The position numbers were made by a program, and so were the translations under genes. Positions 41,325 to 51,928 of a stretch of 64,000 bases of DNA are shown in pieces. Source of the stretch: Sulfitobacter sediminilitoris (GTDB taxonomy: Bacteria; Pseudomonadota; Alphaproteobacteria; Rhodobacterales; Rhodobacteraceae); the NCBI RefSeq assembly GCF_010667575.1, contig NZ_JAABNT010000004.1:186001-250000 (forward strand), read 5' to 3'. The notes under the pieces are model-generated. The model searched no databases, was not told the DNA's origin, and saw only the letters and a list, made by a program, of their open reading frames with translations. Each line of letters begins with the position of its first letter. Position 1 is the first letter of the stretch.

Positions 41325-42767
41325 ATGATGTTCGCCATTGGTTTTCTGTCTCTTTTGTCCGTTGGTTTCGTCGCGATGGCGATGGGAGGCGAGGATGATG
41401 TGTCTGACGTCGATCAGACAGAGGACATGCAGGATGACCTTGCGCCCTCCACTCAAGGCGTCGGTCTCGCTGACCCCGGCGCGAACCAATCGCTTGATCT
41501 GTCTGATTTCGGTATCGAGGTATCCGAGAACATCGCCGCGGAGGACCTGGTCCGCATAAACGCATTCATTTCCGAGCTTGAGGCCACACCCACCGAAGAA
41601 ATGGCAAGCCTGATCCAAGAATTCATTGCTGAGCTTGAAGCCTCGCAAGAGGAAGTCGTTGAAGAAGAAGTCAGCGAAGAGAGCACAGAGCAGGAATTTG
41701 AAGATACTGCAGAAGACAATGTTGAAGCTGATGCCGAAGAAGCACCCGCGACTTATGAACCCGAGAGCGAAGAAGAAGATGTCCGGCCTCCCATGGGCAA
41801 TGAATTCCGTGATCCGCTGAAGGTTGCCGAGGAACTTGAACAACAGCGCATTCTTGATGAGTTCGCGGCAGAGGAAGCCCGCCAGCCAGAAAACCTTGTG
41901 ACGGTGAGCGACAAGGAAGGCGCGGAAATCGCAGATGAATTGGTACTGGCCGAACGGGACGACGACGCACCTGAAACCGACCCGTCCTTCACCGTCACGG
42001 CGCCAGACGCTGCAAACTCAATCGAGGTTGGTTTTGATAGCGAGCATACGTTCCAAATTCACCATAATGGTCAGACGACCTCAGTCACAGCTGGTCTCAA
42101 CAGTGATATCGAAGGCGAAGACGTTCTGCGGACACGCACGATCACAAACGAAGAGGACGAGACCGGCGCGAGCGTACGCACCATCTATTGGACGAAAGAA
42201 TACGGCACCAGCACTGACATCACGATGGAAGTCGCTCAGGATCATATCGGCACACATGTTGCTCAGATTGATCTGACCAACCCAAATGATGATTTGACGT
42301 TCGACTTTGCCTCTGACGTCACGGGCAACCTGCACCTCGTATACGTTGAGAATGAGGAGGGCGGTGAAGGTGAAACAGTAGCGGTCAAACGCGCCTTCGT
42401 CATTCAGACTGCAGCGGATGTAAGCAACCTGTCCTCGAGCGACATCGCAGACCTGATTGCCAGCGAAAGCGGTCAGACGGAAGACGGAAGCGTATTGGCA
42501 GAAATCTACCTTGGCGAGGATTCACTCCTCATCAATGGTGAACCGGGCAGCGGTGAACCTTACGAGGTGCGGATCAGTAACTTTATCAATGATGAGGCCA
42601 CCATCACATCCAGCATCGGCTGGTCCTCCATCACCGACCACGACGATGACATCACGGATCAGGGCGCGGAACAGCCGTCAGGTGATGGAATGGGCGGCGG
42701 CGAAGAAGACGATATCGCAGAATTGTTCGAGGATTTGGGCCTCAACCCCGGCTTCTTCGGCTTCTGA
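41325..42767 (+). CDS. Highly acidic membrane-anchored protein of unknown function
   Basis: A 480-residue protein. Residues 2-21 form one hydrophobic helix (MFAIGFLSLLSVGFVAMAMG), then the chain is dominated by Asp and Glu. Residues about 35-215 are largely disordered and Glu-rich (EEVVEEEVSEES). Residues about 225-400 look folded and beta-rich (TFQIHHNGQTTSV, TSTDITMEVAQDH, LHLVYVENEEGG). The tail is Gly/Asp-rich and ends NPGFFGF. Lysine is almost absent. The start at 41325 has GAGG six bases upstream; the ATG at 41319 is too close to it. The bulk is probably periplasmic or extracellular. I do not recognise the family. Confidence 0.7.
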   Translation: MMFAIGFLSLLSVGFVAMAMGGEDDVSDVDQTEDMQDDLAPSTQGVGLADPGANQSLDLSDFGIEVSENIAAEDLVRINAFISELEATPTEEMASLIQEFIAELEASQEEVVEEEVSEESTEQEFEDTAEDNVEADAEEAPATYEPESEEEDVRPPMGNEFRDPLKVAEELEQQRILDEFAAEEARQPENLVTVSDKEGAEIADELVLAERDDDAPETDPSFTVTAPDAANSIEVGFDSEHTFQIHHNGQTTSVTAGLNSDIEGEDVLRTRTITNEEDETGASVRTIYWTKEYGTSTDITMEVAQDHIGTHVAQIDLTNPNDDLTFDFASDVTGNLHLVYVENEEGGEGETVAVKRAFVIQTAADVSNLSSSDIADLIASESGQTEDGSVLAEIYLGEDSLLINGEPGSGEPYEVRISNFINDEATITSSIGWSSITDHDDDITDQGAEQPSGDGMGGGEEDDIAELFEDLGLNPGFFGF

Positions 42768-42787
42768 TAGTCAGCCTCTTTGTCTCC

Positions 42788-42815
42788 AAGAGCCCAGCCG
42801 ATTAGCCGGGCTCTT
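42788..42815. terminator. Terminator between the acidic-protein gene and the aldolase gene
   Basis: An 8-base-pair stem AAGAGCCC / GGGCTCTT with a 12-base loop, located between convergent genes. Confidence 0.6.
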
Positions 42816-42851
42816 ACTCGCGACTCGTCCTTCTGCGCGACAACTCTCCGC

Positions 42852-43679
42852 TCAGCTATCGTATCCCGGATTGCTCCGGTTCAGTTTCCGCATCAAGCCC
42901 GGCCAGACCAGATTGTCCCCTGTCCCCGGCTGGAAAGCCGCCGCAGACTGGCGCTGTACGGTATCAGCCATGCTTTGCGGCTCTTCATGCAGCGCGTCTG
43001 TCCCCGCGCTTTGCGCGAAAATCTGAGTCTTGCAGGCGTTCTCAAGAAAATACATGCGCAGGAAGGCAATCGCGCAATTCGGCCCCAGCGTCAGTGTACC
43101 GTGGTTGCGCAGCATCAGCAGGCTCTTGTCCCCCAGATCGTTCACGATGCGCTCACGCTCATCCAGTTCCAGTGCGATACCCTCATAGTCATGATATGCC
43201 AGGTCGTTGTTCACGATCATAGAGAACTGCGTATAGCGGCGCAGCCCTTCGTTCTGCACCGACACCGCGACTCCGTAAGGGGTATGCACGTGGATCACGC
43301 ACCCCGCATCTTCGCGTGCCGAATGGATTGCCGAATGGATCGTGAAACCTGCTGGGTTGATGAAATAAGGGGTTTCCTGACAGATATTACCGTGCAGATC
43401 GATCTTGACCAGACAAGATGCCGTCATCTCATCAAACATGATGCCGTAGGGGTTGATCAGAAAACGCTCCTCTCCGTCCTCATCAGGCAGCCGGGCTGAG
43501 ATATGAGTGAAAACCAGATCGGTCCAGCCATGCAGCGCACAAAGCCGGTAGGTCGCGGCGAGTTGCACGCGAAGACCCCATTCGGTTTCAGATACCTTGC
43601 CCTTGAGCGTCGGCAGATCAGCCGGATCAGGAATGTCGAAACCCGTGCCAAGGCCGGTCGTGGTCGATTGATCGTTCAT
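42852..43679 (-). CDS. Class II aldolase/adducin family protein
   Basis: A 275-residue zinc-dependent aldolase-fold protein. The metal ligands show as HVHTPYG, and the later RNHGTLTLG supplies another His. The N-terminal FTHISARLPDEDGEERFLINPYG is typical. Members include fuculose-phosphate aldolase and many uncharacterised decarboxylase-like proteins, so the substrate is open. A strong GAGGAGG ribosome site precedes the ATG. Single gene. Confidence 0.87.
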   Translation of the reverse strand: MNDQSTTTGLGTGFDIPDPADLPTLKGKVSETEWGLRVQLAATYRLCALHGWTDLVFTHISARLPDEDGEERFLINPYGIMFDEMTASCLVKIDLHGNICQETPYFINPAGFTIHSAIHSAREDAGCVIHVHTPYGVAVSVQNEGLRRYTQFSMIVNNDLAYHDYEGIALELDERERIVNDLGDKSLLMLRNHGTLTLGPNCAIAFLRMYFLENACKTQIFAQSAGTDALHEEPQSMADTVQRQSAAAFQPGTGDNLVWPGLMRKLNRSNPGYDS

Positions 43680-43833
43680 GTGGTAGGTCCTCCTCTTTGG
43701 CGGGAGGTTATTTGAATAATCGGCAAACGTCTTCCCCCTGGTTCAAAAGGATCGGCCGACGTACTTGGCGGGTCATCGTGTCAGAGGACTTATGTCGCCT
43801 TCCCTTGCTTTGGGATCGTTGGTAATCACAGGC

Positions 43834-44661
43834 ATGTCGAACTCATATACCCTTTCATCGGATGGCACCCGCATTGCATTCACTTCTGTCGGTGATCCGA
43901 AACTGCCCCCCATCCTGTTGATCCATGGCTGGGCCCAGCAGTTCATGTGTTGGCATCCCTTACTGGAGCGCATGCGAGACCGCTTTCACCTCGTTGCCAT
44001 GGACCTTCGCGGGCACGGTGCCTCCGACAAGCCGGAGAGCGAAGCCGCCTATACTGACACCGCCCTTTGGGCTGACGATGTGACGGCTGTGATCAAAGCT
44101 GCTGAGCTTGAAAAACCTGTTCTCGTTGGTTGGTCGTATGGCGCCCGCGTGATCGCCGCCTATCTTGCCACGCACGGAGATGCGGACATCGCGGGAATTG
44201 CGTTGGCAGGGGGCATTCTTGCCATCGGTACCGAGCGCGAGAGTTGGATGGCCGGAACCGCCAGCCCCGGCCTAGACCGGGAGCTTTATACGGATGACGT
44301 GCCGCGTCGTCTTGCTGCCACGGCGCGCTTCGTGGAGGCATGCACGGCCCAGCCGCTGGACCGGGTATCATACGCCGAACTGGTTGGGTCAAACATGCTC
44401 TGCCCGGCGCATGTCCGTCGGGCCTTGTTCAGGGCCAATGTCGATTTGCGGCCAGTCTACGAAAAGCTAGGCTGCCCTGGCCTGATCATTCACGGCACAC
44501 GGGACGATGTGGTCACCCCGGCAACCGGGCAGGCGGCGGCCAACGCCATCAAAAACGGCCGTTACGTCCCATACGAGGGGGTCGGTCACGCGCCGTTTCT
44601 AGAAGCACCTGACCACTTTGCCGAAGATCTTTCGGAGTTCACGACCGCTTGTCAGGGGTAA
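43834..44661 (+). CDS. Alpha/beta hydrolase
   Basis: A 275-residue hydrolase. The oxyanion segment is LLIHGWAQQFMCWHPLL, the nucleophile elbow is VGWSYGARV (Ser), the acid Asp probably lies in HGTRDDVVTPATG, and the His in YEGVGHAPFLEAP. The cap is short. It resembles haloperoxidase/esterase-type enzymes. The start at 43834 (MSNSYTLSSDG) is preferred to 43765. It is a single gene; the substrate is unknown. Confidence 0.85.
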   Translation: MSNSYTLSSDGTRIAFTSVGDPKLPPILLIHGWAQQFMCWHPLLERMRDRFHLVAMDLRGHGASDKPESEAAYTDTALWADDVTAVIKAAELEKPVLVGWSYGARVIAAYLATHGDADIAGIALAGGILAIGTERESWMAGTASPGLDRELYTDDVPRRLAATARFVEACTAQPLDRVSYAELVGSNMLCPAHVRRALFRANVDLRPVYEKLGCPGLIIHGTRDDVVTPATGQAAANAIKNGRYVPYEGVGHAPFLEAPDHFAEDLSEFTTACQG

Positions 44662-44684
44662 GGCCTCCCTTTTTCCGCCAGCTA

Positions 44685-45443
44685 TCACCCTTTCCCGTAT
44701 GTTCGCGCACGTCCGACTGCGGGTTCGGTCAACCCCTCCAGCACGCTCACGCGCTTGCGCTTGCGCTCGCGGGTGCCCTTGGGCGGATATACCAGCTTGG
44801 TTGCCTCAACCATGAACGCACCGCCGGCCATCATCGCGGGCACGTGCCGCCCGATGCGCTCAAACAGACCGGCTGATTTCATCCAAACCCGCTGTTGTGA
44901 CGGAAACTGGTAAAGCGCGCCAACATGACGTTCCGGCAGAAACTGATGCTTGCGCAATTGCGCATCCAGCTGTCCCGGCGAATAGGGACGACCGTAGCCA
45001 AAGGGCGTCACATCACGCCGCGCCCACAGGCCGCCACGGTTCGGCACGATAAACAGCACCCTGCCCCCCGGTCCCAGCACACGCCAACATTCCTCAAGCA
45101 GATCCGAAGGCCGCTCACTGGTCTCAAGCCCGTGCAGCAGCACCAGCTTGTCAACGTGTCCTGTCTCTATCGGCCAAAGAGTTTCCTCGGTGAGCACCGA
45201 TGTATTGGGCATGCCCGCTGGCCACGGCATCACCCCCTGCGGTCCCGGCATCAGGGTCACCACCCGGCGCGCATCTTTGAGATAGGGACGCAGCAATGGT
45301 GCCGCGAAGCCAAAACCGACGACGGTCTGGCCCTTGGCCTCTGGCCAAAGCTCCAGCATCCGTCCCCGCAAGGATTTCTGCGCCGCACGGCCCAGCGCGC
45401 TGCGGTAGTAGAAATTGCGCAGATCCTGCACATCAAGGTGCAT
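44685..45443 (-). CDS. SAM-dependent methyltransferase next to gloB
   Basis: A 252-residue class I methyltransferase-like protein. It has [15 protein letters not shown] in place of a canonical motif I, then [36 protein letters not shown] as the typical motif IV-VI region. The last 60 residues are basic, including TRERKRKRV. It is divergent from gloB, the same neighbour relation as yafS-gloB in E. coli. The substrate is unknown. Confidence 0.82.
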   Translation of the reverse strand: MHLDVQDLRNFYYRSALGRAAQKSLRGRMLELWPEAKGQTVVGFGFAAPLLRPYLKDARRVVTLMPGPQGVMPWPAGMPNTSVLTEETLWPIETGHVDKLVLLHGLETSERPSDLLEECWRVLGPGGRVLFIVPNRGGLWARRDVTPFGYGRPYSPGQLDAQLRKHQFLPERHVGALYQFPSQQRVWMKSAGLFERIGRHVPAMMAGGAFMVEATKLVYPPKGTRERKRKRVSVLEGLTEPAVGRARTYGKG

Positions 45444-45504
45444 TGCGGCCCAGCCTTACCAATGTCAGTCTGAACAGAGCATACCAACGAATGAGGAGAG
45501 CGCC

Positions 45505-46272
45505 ATGCCCTTTGATCTGATCACCATTCCCTGCCTGAGCGATAATTACGCATTCCTGCTGCGCGACGAGGAGAGCGGGGAAGTCGCTGTGATCGACGTG
45601 CCAGAGGCCGGACCAATCAAGGCCGCTCTGGCGGAACGCGGCTGGACGCTGAGCCAGGTCTGGCTCACCCATCACCACTGGGACCATGTGGATGGGCTGG
45701 CGGATCTGTTGGCTGATCACCCGGCCAAGGTTGTTGGCGCAAAGGCGGACGAACATCGCCTTCCCGCCCTTGATCTGGCAGTGGCCAAAGGCGACAAGGT
45801 CACGCTCGGCAGTCTTGAGGCAGAAGTTTACGATGTCTCGGGCCATACAGTCGGCCACATCGCCTATTATGTACCGGGAGCCAAAGCCTGTTTCACCGCC
45901 GACAGCCTGATGGCCTTGGGGTGCGGGCGGCTTTTCGAGGGCACCGCCGCGCAAATGTGGTCCAGCATGCAAAAGCTCATGGCTTTGCCAGCGGACACGA
46001 CGATCTGTTCGGGCCATGAATATACAGCGTCAAACGCGAAGTTTGCGCTCACGGTTGATCCTGAGAATACGGCGCTTATATCAAGATCAAACGACATTGA
46101 CGCGGCCCGGAAAAAGGGCATGCCGACGGTCCCATCGACACTTTCAACCGAACTTGCAACCAATCCCTTCCTGCGCCCCGCCGATCCCGGCATTCGAGCA
46201 CACCTAGGGATGCCAACCGCCCCGGATGCCGACGTTTTTGCTGAAATACGCAAACGGAAAGACAACTTTTGA
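45505..46272 (+). CDS. gloB: Hydroxyacylglutathione hydrolase (glyoxalase II)
   Basis: Hydrolyses S-D-lactoylglutathione to D-lactate and glutathione in methylglyoxal detoxification. The metallo-beta-lactamase motif is THHHWDHVDG, followed by VSGHTVGHIAYY, FTADSLMALGCGRLFEG and CSGHEYTASN. It has 255 residues from the ATG at 45505, with AGGAGAG upstream. It is divergent from the methyltransferase gene. Confidence 0.94.
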   Translation: MPFDLITIPCLSDNYAFLLRDEESGEVAVIDVPEAGPIKAALAERGWTLSQVWLTHHHWDHVDGLADLLADHPAKVVGAKADEHRLPALDLAVAKGDKVTLGSLEAEVYDVSGHTVGHIAYYVPGAKACFTADSLMALGCGRLFEGTAAQMWSSMQKLMALPADTTICSGHEYTASNAKFALTVDPENTALISRSNDIDAARKKGMPTVPSTLSTELATNPFLRPADPGIRAHLGMPTAPDADVFAEIRKRKDNF

Positions 46273-46447
46273 CTGCGACAAATGGGTGCAAAAAAAGCAG
46301 ATCACGGACTTTGTGAGCAGTTTTTAGAAGAAAATGCTTGAAGCTGGGCCGCGATCAACCAAACTCTAATACTATGAGGCCATGGTCGGACCGGGGCCCT
46401 GTTATCCCACAGCACCTCCCCGACCCCGAAGGATAAGGAGCACACCC

Positions 46448-48769
46448 GTGCCTTCATTCTCAACTACACTGGAGCAGGCAATCCACGCAGCTTTGGCTTT
46501 GGCCAATGCGCGCAGACACGAGTTCGCCACGCTGGAGCATTTGCTGCTGGCGCTGATCGACGAACCGGATGCCGTACAGGTGATGAAAGCCTGTTCCGTT
46601 GACGTGGACGAACTGCGCGACACGCTGGTCGAATTCGTGGACGAGGACCTGAGCAATCTGGTCACCGACGTCGACGGATCAGAGGCCGTGCCGACCGCCG
46701 CCTTCCAGCGCGTGATCCAGCGCGCCGCGATCCATGTGCAATCATCCGGCCGTACGGAAGTGACCGGCGCAAATGTGCTCGTCGCGATCTTTGCTGAACG
46801 CGAAAGCAACGCGGCGTATTTCCTGCAGGAACAGGACATGACGCGCTATGACGCGGTCAACTACATCGCCCACGGCGTGGCCAAAGACCCCGCTTATGGT
46901 GAGGCCCGCCCTGTCGCCGGTGCACCAGAGCACGAAGAAGAGGCTCAGGGCGTCACCGATGGCGAAAAGAAGGAAACCGCGCTTGAGAAATACTGCGTAG
47001 ATCTGAACGCCAAGTCCCGCGAAGGCGACATTGACCCGCTGATCGGACGCGACCTCGAGGTGGAGCGCTGCATCCAGGTGCTGTGCCGCCGTCGCAAGAA
47101 TAACCCGCTTTTGGTGGGCGATCCCGGCGTGGGTAAAACCGCCATCGCCGAAGGTCTGGCGCGCAAGATCGTAGCGGGCGAAACCCCCGAGGTTCTTGCA
47201 AACACCACGATCTATTCACTGGATATGGGTGCGTTGCTTGCCGGTACACGGTATCGCGGCGATTTCGAGGAACGGCTGAAAGCGGTCGTTTCCGAACTCG
47301 AAGAACACGAAGATGCGGTTCTGTTCATCGACGAAATTCACACCGTGATCGGCGCTGGTGCAACATCCGGCGGCGCAATGGACGCATCCAACCTGCTGAA
47401 ACCTGCTTTGGCGGGCGGCAAGCTGCGCACGATGGGGTCAACCACCTACAAGGAGTTCCGTCAGCACTTTGAAAAGGACCGCGCGCTTTCGCGCCGGTTC
47501 CAGAAGATCGACGTGAACGAACCATCGGTGGAAGACGCGGTGAAGATCCTCAAGGGCCTCAAGCCCTACTTCGAGGATCACCATTCGGTAAAATACACAT
47601 CCGATGCGATCAAATCGTCGGTGGAGCTGGCGTCGCGGTACATCAATGACCGTAAATTGCCGGACTCTGCCATCGACGTGATCGACGAAGCGGGTGCAGC
47701 GCAGCATCTTGTCGCCGCTTCCAAGCGCCGCAAGACCATCGGCACTAAAGAGGTCGAGGCCGTAGTGGCCAAGATTGCCCGCATCCCGCCCAAGAACGTC
47801 TCCAAGGACGATGTCGTGGTCCTCAAGGACCTCGAAGCATCGCTCAAGCGGGTGGTCTTTGGTCAGGACAAAGCGATCGAGGCACTGGCCTCGGCGATCA
47901 AGCTGGCACGCGCAGGTCTGCGCGAACCTGAAAAGCCCATCGGCAACTACCTCTTCGCCGGTCCAACCGGTGTGGGTAAAACCGAAGTGGCCAAGCAACT
48001 GGCGGATACGCTGGGTGTGGAACTGCTGCGCTTTGATATGTCCGAGTACATGGAGAAACACGCAGTTTCCCGTCTGATCGGCGCACCTCCGGGCTATGTC
48101 GGCTTTGACCAGGGTGGCATGCTCACCGATGGCGTAGACCAGCATCCGCACTGCGTGCTGCTGCTGGACGAAATGGAGAAGGCGCACCCGGATGTCTACA
48201 ACATCCTGTTGCAGGTGATGGACCACGGCAAACTGACGGATCACAATGGCCGCACGGTCGATTTCCGTAACGTTGTCCTGATCATGACCTCCAACGCCGG
48301 TGCCGCAGAGCAGGCCAAAGAAGCCATCGGCTTTGGCCGCGACCGCCGCACGGGCGAGGATACGGCAGCGATCGAACGCACCTTCACGCCGGAATTCCGC
48401 AACCGTCTGGACGCGGTGATTTCCTTTGCGCCTCTCAGCAAGGACGTCATCCTGCGGGTCGTTGAGAAGTTCGTGCTTCAGCTTGAAGCACAGCTGATGG
48501 ACCGCAACGTGACCTTTGAGCTGACCAAGAAAGCCGCCGAATGGCTGGCCGAGAAAGGCTATGATGACAAGATGGGTGCGCGCCCTCTTGGCCGCGTGAT
48601 CCAGGAGCACATCAAGAAACCGCTGGCCGAGGAGCTGCTCTTTGGCAAACTGGCCAAGGGTGGCGTCGTCAAGGTGGGTGTGAAAAAGGGCGATCTGGAT
48701 CTGACCATTCTCGACCCCGAAACGCCCAAGATCTCAGGCGACAAGCCACCGCTGCTGACAGCGGAATGA
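46448..48769 (+). CDS. clpA: ATP-dependent Clp protease ATP-binding subunit ClpA
   Basis: An AAA+ unfoldase that feeds substrates to ClpP. It has an N domain ([29 protein letters not shown]), the first AAA P-loop [13 protein letters not shown], the second [13 protein letters not shown], and an IGL-type loop region for ClpP contact near [12 protein letters not shown]. It has 773 residues from the GTG at 46448, preceded by AAGGAG. The adaptor gene clpS is not adjacent. Its stop overlaps the M23 peptidase start. Confidence 0.95.
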   Translation: MPSFSTTLEQAIHAALALANARRHEFATLEHLLLALIDEPDAVQVMKACSVDVDELRDTLVEFVDEDLSNLVTDVDGSEAVPTAAFQRVIQRAAIHVQSSGRTEVTGANVLVAIFAERESNAAYFLQEQDMTRYDAVNYIAHGVAKDPAYGEARPVAGAPEHEEEAQGVTDGEKKETALEKYCVDLNAKSREGDIDPLIGRDLEVERCIQVLCRRRKNNPLLVGDPGVGKTAIAEGLARKIVAGETPEVLANTTIYSLDMGALLAGTRYRGDFEERLKAVVSELEEHEDAVLFIDEIHTVIGAGATSGGAMDASNLLKPALAGGKLRTMGSTTYKEFRQHFEKDRALSRRFQKIDVNEPSVEDAVKILKGLKPYFEDHHSVKYTSDAIKSSVELASRYINDRKLPDSAIDVIDEAGAAQHLVAASKRRKTIGTKEVEAVVAKIARIPPKNVSKDDVVVLKDLEASLKRVVFGQDKAIEALASAIKLARAGLREPEKPIGNYLFAGPTGVGKTEVAKQLADTLGVELLRFDMSEYMEKHAVSRLIGAPPGYVGFDQGGMLTDGVDQHPHCVLLLDEMEKAHPDVYNILLQVMDHGKLTDHNGRTVDFRNVVLIMTSNAGAAEQAKEAIGFGRDRRTGEDTAAIERTFTPEFRNRLDAVISFAPLSKDVILRVVEKFVLQLEAQLMDRNVTFELTKKAAEWLAEKGYDDKMGARPLGRVIQEHIKKPLAEELLFGKLAKGGVVKVGVKKGDLDLTILDPETPKISGDKPPLLTAE

Positions 48770-49746
48770 GCCTGAGGGCCTTTGCGGCTCTGATATTGTC
48801 CTCCGCCAGCTCCGTGCTGGCGGAGGATTTGCTTTTGTCCTTCCCCGTCGACTGCACGCTTGGGCAGGACTGCTACATTCAGCAATACATGGACCGTGAC
48901 CCCGGCGACGGCTACAGCGATTACCAGTGTCGCGGGCTCAGCTATGATGGCCACAAAGGCACCGATTTCGCCCTCCCCACACGTGCGGACATGCAGGCCG
49001 GCGTTGATGTCTTTGCCGCTGCACCCGGTCGCGTGCGCGGCTTTCGTGACGGCATGCCTGACACCGGGTGGACCAGGGAAACCGTTGCCGAAGTTGAAGG
49101 GCGCGAATGCGGAAACGGCGTTGTTCTGTTCCATCCCGGCGGCTGGGAAACGCAGTACTGCCACCTGATGCAGGGCTCGATCACCGTCCGCAACGGACAA
49201 GAGGTCAAGGCAGGCGACGTTCTGGGACAGATTGGCCAGTCCGGCCGCGCCGAATTTCCGCACCTCCATCTGTCCGTGCGCAAGGATGGCATACCCGTTG
49301 ATCCTTTCGATCCCGATGGCACCCTCGCCTGTGATAGCCCCGGTGACAGCACTCTTTGGGCAGACACCCCGCCCTACCAGCCCGGCGGCCTTGTTGATGT
49401 CGGCCTGACTGACATCATTCCTGAATATGCTGATGTCAAAGCAGGCATCGCGGGTGCAGATACCCTTCCCGCGACCGCACCTGCGCTGGTGGTGTACGGC
49501 TTTAGCTTTGGCACCCAGAAAGATGACGTCATGCGCCTGTCCCTGACCGGGCCAGAGGGCGAAGTCATCAGCAGGGACACAAAACTAGAACGAAATCACG
49601 CGCAGGCATTCCGCGCCGTCGGAAAGCGGCTTCGCGGTCGCGCCACTTGGCCAGAAGGAACGTATGCCGGCACCGCCACGCTGATCCGCGGGGACACCGT
49701 AATCAGCATTTTGCGCACCGAAATCACCATCGCTGGCTCCGACTGA
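48766..49746 (+). CDS. M23 family (LytM-type) metallopeptidase
   Basis: A 326-residue secreted protein with signal peptide [19 protein letters not shown]. The zinc-site motifs are complete: HKGTDF (His63, Asp67), YCHLM (His133) and HLHLS (His166, His168). It probably cuts peptidoglycan cross-links in the periplasm. The C-terminal 130 residues form an unrecognised beta-rich domain. It starts in an ATGA overlap with clpA, so it is likely co-transcribed. Confidence 0.88.
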   Translation: MSLRAFAALILSSASSVLAEDLLLSFPVDCTLGQDCYIQQYMDRDPGDGYSDYQCRGLSYDGHKGTDFALPTRADMQAGVDVFAAAPGRVRGFRDGMPDTGWTRETVAEVEGRECGNGVVLFHPGGWETQYCHLMQGSITVRNGQEVKAGDVLGQIGQSGRAEFPHLHLSVRKDGIPVDPFDPDGTLACDSPGDSTLWADTPPYQPGGLVDVGLTDIIPEYADVKAGIAGADTLPATAPALVVYGFSFGTQKDDVMRLSLTGPEGEVISRDTKLERNHAQAFRAVGKRLRGRATWPEGTYAGTATLIRGDTVISILRTEITIAGSD

Positions 49747-49885
49747 AGCCCATCAATCCGCCTTCGAATAAAGGCCGACGCCGCCCAATCCTCTGCGCAA
49801 TATCCTTAGTTACAAAAAGCTCACAGTTGCTTTGACGGCCAAGCGTGTCGAAGCATCTTCTGTGTCCGACAGTATCAAAACCCCG

Positions 49886-51928
49886 CTATTTCTCGGTGAA
49901 CTTCAGCTCGATGCGCCGGTTCTGTGCCCGCGCATCAGGACTGTCTCCAAGCGCGACCGGCTGATACTGGCCAAATCCATTTGCGGCCAGCCGATCAGGC
50001 GGAATGCCTAAGAAATTAATCATGTACTTTACGACGGACAATGCCCGGCCTTGGCTGAGCTCCCAGTTGTCCGCGAACTCACCACCGCCCAAAAGTGGGA
50101 CGTTATCTGTATGCCCATCAACGCGGATCACCCAGTCAATTTCTGGAGGGATATCACCAGCGACAGACCGCAGAATGTCCGCCACCTTGGCAATCTCCTG
50201 ACGTCCCTCAGGTGACAGGATTGCCCCGCCGGGCGGAAACAACACCTCGGATGAGAACACGAACCGATCCCCTTCGATGCGCACGCCTTCCTGATTGCCC
50301 AAAACATCGCGCAGCCGACCAAAGAACTCCGAACGATACTGCTCAAGATCCTTGGTCTGCTCCTGCAGCGCCTTGGCCTCCGCCTCAAGCCGTGCCCGCT
50401 CTGCCGCTTCCAATTCCGCACGACGCCGTTCTTCCGCAGCCACGCGGGCCAGTGCAGTGTTCAAATCAGACCCAAGCGACTGCAACTGAATGTCCTTGGC
50501 AGCATCGCGGGCGACCGCATCGTCCAGCAGGGCCTGCAAACTGCCCAATTGGGTGCGCAATGCAGCAACTTGCTGGTTTAACAATTCCGTTTGGCGCTGC
50601 GCCTCGGCACTTGCCGCTTCTTCCTGGGCCAAGGCCTCACGGGCAGACGCCAGCAACGCCGCCTGCCGCTCTGCGTCGGTACTCTGATCTCCTGCAAGCG
50701 TTTCTGCCGCAAGCCGCGCAGCGACGGCTGCCGCCAACCTTGCGCGCAATGCATCGCGGTCAGCCATCAACTCCGCCGCCGCTGCTTCCTGCGCTTGGAC
50801 GTTTGCCTGCAAACGCGCCAGTTCTTCGGCACTCTGGGCCTCCTCGGCGGCTGCCGCTGCCCTTTGCCGCTCCAATTCCTTCTGCGCCTGTGTCAATGCG
50901 GCTTGCGCCTGAGCTCCTGTTTCAGCCTGCTGCTCAACGGTCTGCAGTCGGATCAATGCCTCGGACAGACGCGCATCCAGTTGTTCTTCCGCCGCTCGCG
51001 CTGCAGCCAGCAACGTCAACGTATTTTCTGCCTCCTTACGCTGCGCCTCCAACGCCAGCGTCATCGCGGTCAACTCCGCATCAGCGTCTGCCAGCCTGGC
51101 CCGCAAGGCTTCCGCCGCCGCGGCTTCAACCAGCCGCGCCGCTTCCTCAGCACTCAGCGCCTCTGTTGTTGCGTCCACCTGACCCTGCAAACCCGCAACC
51201 TGTGCTTCAGCCTCAGCGTTTCGGGCACGTAGCTCTGCAACCTGCGCGTCGGTCTCAGCCTTAAGCGCACGTAGATCAGCGAGTTGTCCTTCCGTCTCGG
51301 CGTTCCGCGCACGCAGATCGGCGATCAGGGCATCCAACGCTTCGCGACGTGCCGCTGCAAGGCGGGCAGTTTCAGCCTGCGCATCGATTTCATCGCGCGC
51401 TGTGGCCAGCGCCAGGTTAAGTGCTTCCTGTTCACTCAGTAACGACTGCTCCCGATATTCGAGATCTGCAATCTGCCCTTGCGCTGTCTCTTGATCCGCC
51501 AGCAGCCCCGCCACCTGCGCCTCAAATCGTGTGATCTGTGCGCCTGCGTCCTCCAACGCAGCCGCCTGCGCGTCGCGCTCTGACGTCAGCGACGCAATCA
51601 GCGCGTCCTGCTGAGAAAGCCGCCCCTGTGCGGCATCCAATTGATCCTGCGTCGTATTCAAGGATGCATTCAGCGCGCCCAATCGTGCCTCAAGCTGCGC
51701 GTTTGACTGCTCTTCCAATCCCAATGCTTGCGCCAGGGCAGCGACTTCACCTGCCAGCGCGTCCAGCTCGCTCTCTTGTCCGGTGATCCGTTCTGTCAGA
51801 ACAAATTGCACAACCATGAAAATGGTCAAAACAAACATCAGGACCAGCAAAAGCCCCGTCATCGCATCCACAAAACCGGGCCAGATGGAGCCCTGAAACC
51901 GCGTGCCCGTCCTGCGGGAAAGGGCCAT
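49886..51928 (-). CDS. MotB/OmpA-like protein with very long coiled coil
   Basis: A 680-residue inner-membrane protein. Residues 19-43 form one helix with an Asp at position 21 (PGFVDAMTGLLLVLMFVL), like the proton-carrying Asp of MotB/TolR. Residues about 45-545 are an Ala/Glu/Gln-rich coiled coil with repeated LRARNAE-type units. Residues about 555-678 are an OmpA-type peptidoglycan-binding domain (VDGHTDNVPLL, LSQGRALSVVKYM, AQNRRIELKF). It directly abuts the upstream ExbB/MotA-like gene. The two would form a proton-driven stator-like complex that reaches the cell wall. Function is unknown. Confidence 0.85.
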   Translation of the reverse strand: MALSRRTGTRFQGSIWPGFVDAMTGLLLVLMFVLTIFMVVQFVLTERITGQESELDALAGEVAALAQALGLEEQSNAQLEARLGALNASLNTTQDQLDAAQGRLSQQDALIASLTSERDAQAAALEDAGAQITRFEAQVAGLLADQETAQGQIADLEYREQSLLSEQEALNLALATARDEIDAQAETARLAAARREALDALIADLRARNAETEGQLADLRALKAETDAQVAELRARNAEAEAQVAGLQGQVDATTEALSAEEAARLVEAAAAEALRARLADADAELTAMTLALEAQRKEAENTLTLLAAARAAEEQLDARLSEALIRLQTVEQQAETGAQAQAALTQAQKELERQRAAAAAEEAQSAEELARLQANVQAQEAAAAELMADRDALRARLAAAVAARLAAETLAGDQSTDAERQAALLASAREALAQEEAASAEAQRQTELLNQQVAALRTQLGSLQALLDDAVARDAAKDIQLQSLGSDLNTALARVAAEERRRAELEAAERARLEAEAKALQEQTKDLEQYRSEFFGRLRDVLGNQEGVRIEGDRFVFSSEVLFPPGGAILSPEGRQEIAKVADILRSVAGDIPPEIDWVIRVDGHTDNVPLLGGGEFADNWELSQGRALSVVKYMINFLGIPPDRLAANGFGQYQPVALGDSPDARAQNRRIELKFTEK

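Noticed and set aside
50095-51264. 389-codon Pro/Arg/Ala-rich frame opposite the coiled-coil gene
   Set aside because: Low-complexity complement of an Ala/Glu/Gln repeat region; the sense frame has membrane and OmpA domains.
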